NCBI GenBank assembly: GCA_900545915.1
Contig: URAV01000032.1
Location: 1 to 44,817 of the forward strand
Direction: 5' to 3'
DNA length: 44,817 nucleotides
Source: an uncultured Porphyromonadaceae bacterium
Lineage (GTDB): Bacteria > Bacteroidota > Bacteroidia > Bacteroidales > Coprobacteraceae
Shown: positions 1 through 6,390 of the stretch, one piece after another
Layout: each line of letters begins with the position of its first letter
Position numbering within the stretch: position 1 is the stretch's first letter
Position numbers and translations under genes: made by a program
Notes under the pieces: model-generated
Told to the model about the DNA's origin: nothing
Databases searched by the model: none
The model's input: only the letters and a program-made list of their open reading frames with translations

Positions 1-25
1 ACGCACTTTCAGGCATATTATTCGG

Positions 26-76
26 AGCTAAATCGTGGGACTTTTTTCTCTATGGTTTTAGTCCCATGATTTAGCT
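26..76. terminator. Long hairpin left of the integrase
   Basis: Positions 26-42 and 60-76 form a 17-bp inverted repeat with a single G-T wobble, around a 17-base T-rich loop. A terminator of a gene lying left of the window is the simplest reading, though the T run sits in the loop rather than after the stem. Because it lies just outside the integrase it could also be an arm-type recombinase site near the element end. Confidence 0.45.
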
Positions 77-130
77 TATTTTTCACTGGTTTACAGTGTT
101 TTGCATAGTTTTATTCTGAACTGGAATACA

Positions 131-138
131 TAGTTTTG
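131..138 (+). promoter_or_regulatory. TAnnTTTG promoter box of the integrase
   Basis: TAGTTTTG matches the Bacteroidetes -7 box TAnnTTTG and lies 22 bases before the integrase ATG, leaving a short leader. No clear -33 element was seen. Confidence 0.45.
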
Positions 139-160
139 TAACTCTAAAAACGATGTAAAA

Positions 161-1381
161 ATGGGAAGAAAAACTTTCAGCGTTTTGTTTTTTATTAAAA
201 GGAGTAAACTTTTGAAAAATGGCGAAGCGCCTGTATGTATGCGTATTACGGTGAACGGCTGTATGGTGGATATTCTGGTGAAGCGCAGTTGTCCGGTAAA
301 CTTATGGAATCAGGCGAAAGAGTGTTCTAGGGGTAAAGACCGGATGTCGGTAGAGTTGAACCGTTATCTGGAGATCACCCGTTCGCACGTACACCGGATT
401 TACCGGGAGTTGGAAACGGCCGGAAAGAGCATTAGCGCGGACCTTATCCGTAAACTTTATTATGGAGGGGATGAAGAGAATAAAACATTATTGCATGTTT
501 TCGGCGAACATAATGCGCAATGCCGTAAATTGATCGGCAAGGATTTTGTGAGTAAGACCGTACAACGCTACGAAACGACAACGCGTTACTTGTCGGAATT
601 TATCAGAAAGGAATACCGTGTTTCGGATATTGCTTTGAATGATCTGGAGTCGGATTTCATCTCCCGCTTCGATGCTTTTTTAAAGATCGAGAAAGGGTGT
701 GCGCACAATTCGGCGATCACTCGTTTAAAGAACCTGAAAAAGATCATTCATCTGGCTTTGAAAAACGATTGGATCAGGAAAGATCCATTTGCTTATTATC
801 GTTTTAGACAGGAAGATACCGACCCGGCGTTTTTGACGCTGGAGGAGATTAAAGCGATTCTCTGCAAAGAGATCGGAATTAAACGGGTATCACAGGTGAG
901 GGATGTTTTTGTATTTTGTTGTTTCACGGGTTTGGCATTCAGCGATGTCAAGGAGTTGTCCGCCGAACATCTGGTACGGGATAATAACGGTAAACTGTGG
1001 ATTCGGAAAAAGAGGCAGAAAACCAATGTTATGTGTAATATTCCGGTTTTACCGGTAGCGGCTTCTATCTTGGATAAGTATAGGGAGTTGTCGGAGTGTA
1101 CCGGAAAACTATTGCCGGTATTGAGTAATCAGCGAATGAATAGTTACTTGAAAGAGATTGCGGATATTTGCGGTATCGGCAAGAATTTGACAACGCATGT
1201 TGCCCGGCATTCATACGCTACGAGCGTTTGTTTGGCTAACGGCGTGAGTATGGAGAATGTCGCGAAGATGTTGGGGCATGCGGATACTTCGGTTACGGGG
1301 CATTATGCTCGGGTATTGGATCAGAGTATTTACCGGGATATGGAGAGGGTGAATGGCTGTTTGGTCGATCTGATAGTTTAG
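161..1381 (+). CDS. Tyrosine recombinase / integrase
   Basis: A 406-residue site-specific recombinase of the Bacteroides phage-integrase-like family, expected to integrate and excise the element. The N-terminal part (about 1-100) resembles the arm-binding domain of these enzymes. A SAM-like core-binding domain (about 105-205) and a C-terminal catalytic domain follow. Visible catalytic residues are His346-x-x-Arg349 (HVARH), His373 in LGHADTSV and the nucleophile Tyr382 in GHYARV. The first catalytic arginine is replaced: the motif reads FTGLAFSD with Ala259. A substitution at this place is known in IntDOT-type enzymes, so the protein is probably active. It starts at an ATG 22 bases after a promoter box and ends at a hairpin shared with the convergent NTase-HEPN gene. 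Confidence 0.93.
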   Translation: MGRKTFSVLFFIKRSKLLKNGEAPVCMRITVNGCMVDILVKRSCPVNLWNQAKECSRGKDRMSVELNRYLEITRSHVHRIYRELETAGKSISADLIRKLYYGGDEENKTLLHVFGEHNAQCRKLIGKDFVSKTVQRYETTTRYLSEFIRKEYRVSDIALNDLESDFISRFDAFLKIEKGCAHNSAITRLKNLKKIIHLALKNDWIRKDPFAYYRFRQEDTDPAFLTLEEIKAILCKEIGIKRVSQVRDVFVFCCFTGLAFSDVKELSAEHLVRDNNGKLWIRKKRQKTNVMCNIPVLPVAASILDKYRELSECTGKLLPVLSNQRMNSYLKEIADICGIGKNLTTHVARHSYATSVCLANGVSMENVAKMLGHADTSVTGHYARVLDQSIYRDMERVNGCLVDLIV

Positions 1382-1404
1382 GAAACGTTTGGGGTTATTT
1401 ATAT

Positions 1405-1424
1405 GGGGCGGAAATATCCGCCCC
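1405..1424. terminator. Hairpin between convergent genes
   Basis: ggggcgga-aata-tccgcccc is a perfect 8-bp GC-rich stem between the convergent integrase and NTase-HEPN genes. The following T tract is weak on both strands, so it may act in both directions but is not a textbook terminator. Confidence 0.5.
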
Positions 1425-1454
1425 TCGTTGTTTCGGCATTTTTTCGGAAGATGC

Positions 1455-2336
1455 TTATTCTTCTTTTCCCCGGTAGGATTCTATCTGTTTTTTACAGGTT
1501 TCCTCTACTACGTTTCGTAATCTTTCCACTTTGGGAAGTATGGCATCGATATCATCTTTCGTCACCACGAATTTAGGGTTATACCGGGCTTCGACATAGG
1601 CGAGCCGCAAGAGTTCGAACAGCCGCTTTTCTTCTTTGGTGTTCCGGGGAAAGATTTTTCGCAGTTCGTCGGAGTATTTATGTGTCGCGCCTAACAGCTT
1701 AGACAGATTATGTTGTTTGCTGTTTTTTAGGGTATGGACTAATCGCAGTGTATAAAACAGGTTTTCGCAAACTTGGTGTAAATGAAAGGATGCCATTTTA
1801 TATTTTCCTAATTCATAATAATATTTTGCACCTGTAAAAAAATCACCTGCATAGTTAAACTTCTCATCAAAATACTCCTGAGCCTGTTGTCGGATTTCCT
1901 CGAAGTCGAGTTTACGCGCCCGTTCCAGTTTGAAATTTCCGCTGTCGTATAACATAATTCCCTCTTTCTTTATGTCGGTATAGAAATATCTCCCTTCCGA
2001 CAGGTCGGAGTTCAGCTTCTCTATATCGTCATTAATAAATTGTATAGGGACTTGGTGATCGGGGCGTTTATAATACTTCATATCCACCGCATCGAGTATC
2101 CGTCCGGCTTCTTTCGCATCCATACCGCTGGTTACCACCAGTATGTCATAGTCGCTCATAAACGAGGTGAGAATGCCGAACTCGTCCCTTTCGTCATATT
2201 CTACATAAGTCCCTCTTGCGTAGCTTCCGTACAGGATGATCATCTCGCATCGGGGAAGATACTCCAACACCAGAGAGACGATTTGTTGCAAATCCTTACG
2301 GGCGTATTCGGGCAGACGGGAAGTCGAGGTTTTCAT
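1455..2336 (-). CDS. Nucleotidyltransferase-HEPN fusion protein
   Basis: A 293-residue protein with an MNT-type nucleotidyltransferase domain at the N-terminus and a HEPN domain at the C-terminus. The NTase signature is LYGSYARG (Gly37-Gly42) followed by Asp62-x-Asp64 in SDYDILVV, so the metal-binding pair is intact. The HEPN part (about 155-280) has the family's QHNLSKLL and YVEARYN patterns. The Rx4-6H RNase motif of toxic HEPN proteins is not visible. In two-gene MNT/HEPN toxin-antitoxin systems the NTase AMPylates and silences the HEPN RNase. Here both are in one chain, a form often carried on Bacteroides mobile elements. It could be a self-regulated toxin, a nucleotide-modifying enzyme or another cargo function. 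It is convergent with the integrase and 76 bases downstream of an unrecognised gene. Confidence 0.85.
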   Translation of the reverse strand: MKTSTSRLPEYARKDLQQIVSLVLEYLPRCEMIILYGSYARGTYVEYDERDEFGILTSFMSDYDILVVTSGMDAKEAGRILDAVDMKYYKRPDHQVPIQFINDDIEKLNSDLSEGRYFYTDIKKEGIMLYDSGNFKLERARKLDFEEIRQQAQEYFDEKFNYAGDFFTGAKYYYELGKYKMASFHLHQVCENLFYTLRLVHTLKNSKQHNLSKLLGATHKYSDELRKIFPRNTKEEKRLFELLRLAYVEARYNPKFVVTKDDIDAILPKVERLRNVVEETCKKQIESYRGKEE

Positions 2337-2412
2337 CAGGAATCCTTTTTATGTTAAACAGGGTAAAGATACATGATTTTTTTCTTCTTTCGTTCCCGTC
2401 ATTGCGTGAATT

Positions 2413-2982
2413 TCAGAGTTGGGGCTGTTTCTTTTCCCGGATACCCAGCCACTCTTCCACTTTCCACCAGAGCATAACGGCCTGTCCGCTGAATCTCCAC
2501 CACCATACGGTAATCATTAAAGGTTTGTCGTAATCATACAGGTTCCTTATCTGCCAGTGGGGAGATTCCAGCGTGAATGTGAATTCGTGTCCGGTACGCA
2601 AAAGCAGGTGCAGTCCGACGGGAGTTTCCATTATGTATATGACCGACTCATACGGGATCGATTCTTCATATATCCCATAGGCGTAAATGAACTGCAATAG
2701 CTTTTGATAATAGCAACGTCTCTTTGGGAAAATGATTTCCGTATCGGACAAAGTCAATCCGTAATGCCTGAGATAAGGGCGTAATTTATCACAGACCTCG
2801 AGTTTGGGAACAGCCGGAAGTCTTTTCATGTAGCATAACGTCCATTTCCTTTTTAAGATATTCATACGATAAAGATTTGAGTGAGTGAATAAATAACGGT
2901 GCGTCTCATTCATCATGCACCAGCCGCTTAATGAGTGAGTTTTTACCGCATTTACTCTGTCCTTTTCTCGTATGGAATACAT
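2413..2982 (-). CDS. Hypothetical protein of the mobile element
   Basis: I do not recognise this 189-residue protein. It is basic, has no transmembrane segment that I would trust, and is rich in Trp, Tyr and His toward the C-terminus, with a run of three Trp (VWWWRF) near residue 160. Several in-frame methionines exist and the N-terminal 52 residues look unlike a conserved start. Translation may really begin at about position 2829 (MKRLPAVP). It reads in the same direction as the NTase-HEPN gene 76 bases downstream and may be co-transcribed with it. A partner role for the NTase-HEPN protein is possible but only from position. Confidence 0.55.
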   Translation of the reverse strand: MYSIREKDRVNAVKTHSLSGWCMMNETHRYLFTHSNLYRMNILKRKWTLCYMKRLPAVPKLEVCDKLRPYLRHYGLTLSDTEIIFPKRRCYYQKLLQFIYAYGIYEESIPYESVIYIMETPVGLHLLLRTGHEFTFTLESPHWQIRNLYDYDKPLMITVWWWRFSGQAVMLWWKVEEWLGIREKKQPQL

Positions 2983-3225
2983 TTTTATGCAGAAAAGATT
3001 TTCTTGCCGGAGGTCATCGGAAGAAGGAGGTTTTATCTCATGTATTTCTGGGTTTGTGTGTCTGGTGTTTCCGGGTCAGACGGGTTATTAATAAAGAAGC
3101 GCGGAAACTGTTATAGTTCTCCGCCTCTCAGGTACCGCCAAGCACCCCAGCAACAGATAATAAACAACAGCCCCACGCCTTTATTGCATGTTTTGAACAT
3201 ACACTAGGCACGGAACGTTCATTGC

Positions 3226-3277
3226 TTATTATTCTCGTTGCTTAAAATTTGGCGGTTTTGAAAGGCAAGAATAATAA
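3226..3277. repeat. 10-bp inverted repeat
   Basis: TTATTATTCT at 3226-3235 is the exact reverse complement of 3268-3277. The 32-base spacer makes a terminator unlikely. It may be a protein-binding site or chance in AT-rich sequence. Confidence 0.35.
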
Positions 3278-3419
3278 AAAACGCTTCTCCGAAAGACCGC
3301 CCATTTCTCCGGGCAGCACGTTACAAATATAGAAAGAATTGCGGACTAATCAAACTCCGGAGAAAAGTTATTAAAAACGGATCGAGGTTCGAAGAATTAC
3401 AATGCCGGGGTGTCCGTCC

Positions 3420-3478
3420 CTCCGGCTGTATCTCCGGCCTGATGGTTGGCTATACAGCCGGAGGGAGATACAGCCGGA
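3420..3478. repeat. Nested alternative stems downstream of HTH gene
   Basis: The left arm (3420-3435) can pair perfectly with either of two right arms: 3420-3430 with 3453-3463 (11 bp), or 3421-3435 with 3464-3478 (15 bp). The right arms are near direct repeats of tacagccgga. It lies immediately after the stop of the minus-strand HTH gene. It may be a terminator, but no T tract follows on the minus strand and the two mutually exclusive folds are unusual. Confidence 0.65.
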
Positions 3479-3481
3479 CAA

Positions 3482-3775
3482 TCAATCGAAAGGTTTATTG
3501 TAGTTCTCCTCAAGAATTCTCGCAATATCCGACTCCCGGTACAGGATCTTTCCTTCGAGACGGTAAAAGGGAAGTATTCCCCCGTCCCGATAATCTTGCA
3601 ATGTCCTCCGGCTGAGATGCAGCAGTTTCGACAAATCCTCATTCGTCAGATATCGTTCGCAACCCAAGACAGGACGGCATACTCCGCCCAGTTCGTCCAG
3701 TCTGCACATTAGACTTTCTACTCTGGCAAAGAACTGTTTAACCTTTTCGTCTTTCATACTTACATACTCTTCCAT
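3482..3775 (-). CDS. Excisionase-like HTH protein (second of pair)
   Basis: A 97-residue small DNA-binding protein of the helix-turn-helix 17 (MerR/excisionase-like) family. Residues about 43-93 carry the HTH and wing: YLTNEDLSKLLHLSRRTLQ, then DYRDGGILPFYR and ILYRESDI. The N-terminal part is a short helix. Such proteins sit beside integrases in Bacteroides elements and act as excisionases or regulators of excision and mobilization. The start is 6 bases after the stop of the other HTH gene, with AAGG just before the ATG. An internal Met7 is an alternative start. Confidence 0.85.
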   Translation of the reverse strand: MEEYVSMKDEKVKQFFARVESLMCRLDELGGVCRPVLGCERYLTNEDLSKLLHLSRRTLQDYRDGGILPFYRLEGKILYRESDIARILEENYNKPFD

Positions 3776-3781
3776 ACCTTC

Positions 3782-4063
3782 TCATTTCAGTTTTTCGTTC
3801 TCGTTTAAAAACTTCTCGACATCCCTTGTCCGGTAATAGGTTTTCCGACCGATCCGGGTAAAGGGCAACTTCCCCGCATTGCGGTAATTCTGCAATGTGC
3901 GCTTGCCGATATTCAGCCGTAGACATACGTCCTGGTTATCCATATACTCTTTTGCGCCTTTTACTTTATACAGATCACAAATCTCGTCTACCTTGTCCGC
4001 CAATCGTCCGAATTGTTCCGCAACCGATTTCAGAACCTTTTCCTCCACTAGAAACACTCTCAT
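3782..4063 (-). CDS. Excisionase-like HTH protein (first of pair)
   Basis: A 93-residue helix-turn-helix 17 family protein. Residues about 40-88 hold the motif: YMDNQDVCLRLNIGKRTLQ, NYRNAGKLPFTRIG and TYYRTRDVEKFL. It is clearly a paralogue of the protein encoded 6 bases downstream, sharing the RTLQxYRxxGxLPF core, so the pair arose by duplication or works as a heteromer. It reads away from the mobilization genes across a 249-base gap. Role as excisionase or regulator is inferred from the family and the integrase in the same element. Confidence 0.86.
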   Translation of the reverse strand: MRVFLVEEKVLKSVAEQFGRLADKVDEICDLYKVKGAKEYMDNQDVCLRLNIGKRTLQNYRNAGKLPFTRIGRKTYYRTRDVEKFLNENEKLK

Positions 4064-4312
4064 CTCTTCTGTTTTTTAGGTAAATAATTCCGAAGATAAG
4101 ACCGGTATTCCACTATCGGAGACATTTGATTTATGCTGTCATTATAAGTCCGTTTAAGTCGTCATATGTCGTTATTCCCGCAGTGTACCATGAGCCTCCC
4201 CGGTCGATCGGGCACACTATATGCGGTCGTGTCCGTTGTGTCGGGAAAAACAAAGCGAAACGCAGTATAAGCGAACATGCTTGACTGATATTCGATAAAA
4301 CCTATCTGTTAC

Positions 4313-4705
4313 ATGCTGCCCATCCGCTTTATTTGTCGGGAATTTAAAAAATACAGACGTATGAAAAAGAATGGAGAACCGATTCCCGAAGCTGATGCGA
4401 AGTTTCTAAGAGAGATTGAAAGACCGGAATTCGAATTGCCCGTTATGAATAGAATACCGGAATCCGGCTATGTAAAGGATAAGGCGTCCTGTTCGTTAGA
4501 CGAATATCGGGAGACATTTCCCGGTATCCCGAAGATCGTCAACCGGAAAACCGTATTTATCAGTGAAACCATCCGGCCGAAAATATCGGGAGTTGTCCGC
4601 CGCCTCGGAAGTGAAAAAACGAGTGTTTCCGGTTTTCTAGAAAACCTCGTCCTGCACTATTTGAAAATCTATGAAAAAGAAATTTCCGGATGGAAAAAGC
4701 TCTAA
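4313..4705 (+). CDS. DUF3408 family protein
   Basis: A 130-residue protein typical of Bacteroides conjugative and mobilizable elements (DUF3408), whose molecular role is not established. The recognisable C-terminal half reads VNRKTVFISETIRPKISGVV and SVSGFLENLVLHYLKIYEKE. It resembles a ribbon-helix-helix-like DNA-binding region that places the protein near the relaxosome. It begins with an ATG at 4313, but Met17 (4361) is an equally plausible start. It lies upstream of mobC and mobA on the same strand, separated from mobC by a 192-base stretch with hairpins that may be oriT. Confidence 0.78.
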   Translation: MLPIRFICREFKKYRRMKKNGEPIPEADAKFLREIERPEFELPVMNRIPESGYVKDKASCSLDEYRETFPGIPKIVNRKTVFISETIRPKISGVVRRLGSEKTSVSGFLENLVLHYLKIYEKEISGWKKL

Positions 4706-4897
4706 TCCCGCAGAGACGAATGAACGAGCGTACCCGTGCAACCGGGTATGCCGTTTTCCTTTATCCTCTTTTTTAGAGAAAGAGCAAGGTTATGTTTTCG
4801 TAAACAAAAACCCCTTGCTTTGCCCCCGGCAAAGGAAATCCTCTCCCGGTGGTCGCAGATTTGAAAATGAATATTTCAAAAACCGAATGTATTTTCT
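4706..4897 (+). other. Candidate oriT region before mobC
   Basis: This 192-base gap between the DUF3408 gene and mobC contains two compact perfect inverted repeats: tacccg-tgcaac-cgggta (4731-4748) and ctttgcc-ccc-ggcaaag (4818-4834). The arms gcaagg (4783-4795 area) and ccttgc (about 4813-4818) are also complementary. In Bacteroides mobilizable elements the transfer origin usually lies next to the mob genes and contains such repeats. The nick site cannot be assigned from sequence alone, and one stem could instead be a terminator. Confidence 0.45.
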
Positions 4898-5269
4898 ATG
4901 AAGGAAAACAAGAAGAACGGGCGTCCGAAGATCGATGCTATCCGGAAAAAATCCCGGATAGTCTCTACACGCCTGACGGCCGATGAGTTGAGGTTGGTAA
5001 CGCAACGGGCGGAACAGGCGGGAGTAAAACTCGGCCGATATGTCAGGGAGATGCTCTTGAAAGGGAAGATCGTACGACGCATAACCCCCGAAGATGCGGA
5101 AATATTACGTCTGCTCGCCAATGAAGCCAACAATATCAACCAGCTCGCACATAAAGCCAATGCCGAAGGCTACGAGCCGATGATGAAAGTAAACGCTTAT
5201 CTGGCGGTGAAAATAAACGATATCATAAAACGACTCTCCGATGATTGGAAAAATAACGAAAGGCGGTAG
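4898..5269 (+). CDS. mobC: MobC-like relaxosome accessory protein
   Basis: A 123-residue plasmid-mobilization relaxosome protein of the MobC/BmgB type. The start region is basic, then an RHH-like segment follows (about 22-50: SRIVSTRLTADELRLVTQRA and GVKLGRYVREMLLKG). The family's C-terminal helical signature LRLLANEANNINQLAHKANA lies at about 70-90. MobC proteins bind oriT and help the relaxase open the DNA. The 3' end overlaps the relaxase start by 29 bases, implying translational coupling and matched amounts of the two proteins. Confidence 0.92.
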   Translation: MKENKKNGRPKIDAIRKKSRIVSTRLTADELRLVTQRAEQAGVKLGRYVREMLLKGKIVRRITPEDAEILRLLANEANNINQLAHKANAEGYEPMMKVNAYLAVKINDIIKRLSDDWKNNERR

Positions 5270-6203
5270 TTTCAAAGGGTGTGTGCGATATGTTCTGGGC
5301 AAAGACAAAGCCGAACTGCTCGCAGTAAGCGGAGTATTGATGGGAGACGCAACCACGATAGCCGAAAACTTCGAAGCGCAGCAACAGTTAAACCCCGAAA
5401 TAAAGAAACCCGTAGGACACATTTCGCTAAGTTACTCGCCGCAGGACGCCGACCGCTTAACCGACCGGGGAATAGCCCAGCTGGCACAGGAATATATGAA
5501 AGAAATGGGAATCGGAAACACCCAGTTTATCATCGTACGGCACAACGACACCAAACACCCCCATTGCCATATCGTATATAACCGCATCGGCAACGACGGA
5601 AAAGTGATCAGCGACAAGAACGACTTTTACCGCAACGGGAAGGTTACGAAAAAACTGAAAGAGAAATACGGGCTCACCTTCGGAAAAGACAAGCAGCAGG
5701 TAAAACTGGGCAAACTGAATGAGCCGGACAAGACAAAATACGAGATATACCGGGCGGTAACTGCCGCACTGGTCAAGTCGACCCGCTGGGATGAGTTTAT
5801 AAAGGCGGTTTACAAACAGGGGGTAAGGGTACGACCCAAGTTCAAAGGAAATAGCAAGGAAATACAGGGTATATCCTTCGAGAGGAACGGCTATACTTTT
5901 AAGGGGTCGCAGATCGATAGGAAATGCAGTTTCGCCAATCTCGACAAGCAGATGAAACAAAATGCCGAACTATCTGCTACTACAAGAGTTCCGGTAAACT
6001 ATACCTCTCCCGGTACACTCATACAACAGACCCGGTACGAAACCCGATATACCCCGCCGCCTGCCGAAAATGTCGCACGGACTTTCTCGAATCTGCTCGA
6101 TGGACTTTTCGAGACTTATTACAGCTCTGCACCGGACGATTCGCTAATTAGGGATATGGAGTGGAGAATGAGGAAGAGAAAGAAGAAGCTGGGAAGGAGG
6201 TAA
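5241..6203 (+). CDS. mobA: Relaxase / mobilization nuclease (MobA/VirD2-like)
   Basis: A 320-residue relaxase that nicks oriT and leads the DNA strand into the recipient through a helper's secretion system. The N-terminal 120 residues are catalytic: Tyr17 (CVRYVLG) is the likely nucleophile and the metal-binding motif is HNDTKHPHCHIV with His101, His106, His108 and His110. The C-terminal third is basic (ending RMRKRKKKLGRR), fitting DNA binding. It is short and has no helicase or primase domain, as usual in Bacteroides mobilizable transposons (BmgA-like). The ATG lies inside mobC, 29 bases before its stop. No terminator is visible before the next gene 187 bases on. Confidence 0.94.
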   Translation: MIGKITKGGSFKGCVRYVLGKDKAELLAVSGVLMGDATTIAENFEAQQQLNPEIKKPVGHISLSYSPQDADRLTDRGIAQLAQEYMKEMGIGNTQFIIVRHNDTKHPHCHIVYNRIGNDGKVISDKNDFYRNGKVTKKLKEKYGLTFGKDKQQVKLGKLNEPDKTKYEIYRAVTAALVKSTRWDEFIKAVYKQGVRVRPKFKGNSKEIQGISFERNGYTFKGSQIDRKCSFANLDKQMKQNAELSATTRVPVNYTSPGTLIQQTRYETRYTPPPAENVARTFSNLLDGLFETYYSSAPDDSLIRDMEWRMRKRKKKLGRR

Positions 6204-6249
6204 ATACAAGGGAACAATAAACTTTAATAAAAATATTCAGGTTGAGGGT

Positions 6250-6257
6250 TATTTTTG
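6250..6257 (+). promoter_or_regulatory. Possible TAnnTTTG box (distal)
   Basis: TATTTTTG lies 134 bases before the metallophosphoesterase-NTPase gene. It matches the -7 consensus but is the more distant of two such boxes and the sequence is AT-rich, so chance is quite possible. Confidence 0.25.
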
Positions 6258-6334
6258 TAGTAAAATATAATATTGCCTAGTAGTTGCAAATTAAAATTCA
6301 TATTACTAATTAATCTATAACTGATTTAAAAATT

Positions 6335-6342
6335 TATCTTTG
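6335..6342 (+). promoter_or_regulatory. TAnnTTTG promoter box of the MPE-NTPase gene
   Basis: TATCTTTG is a good Bacteroidetes -7 box, 49 bases upstream of the ATG at 6391. It suggests the gene has its own promoter rather than depending on the mob operon. Confidence 0.5.
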
Positions 6343-6390
6343 CATAAATTATTTTTTATTTAAAAATCAATTGTATTAAAAAAGTAAAAC

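Larger units (their letters stand above)
2983..3481. other. Gene-free stretch with inverted repeats
   Basis: About 500 bases without a credible gene, between two minus-strand genes of the element. It contains a 10-bp inverted repeat (3226-3235 with 3268-3277) and the nested stems at 3420-3478 listed separately. Short open frames here lack ribosome sites and family features. Such a non-coding, repeat-rich region next to excisionase-like genes could hold recombination-directionality or regulatory sites. Confidence 0.5.

Noticed and set aside
5272..5960. Long open frames antisense to or overlapping the relaxase
   Set aside because: They mirror the relaxase codons, have no family features, and the relaxase motifs are decisive.
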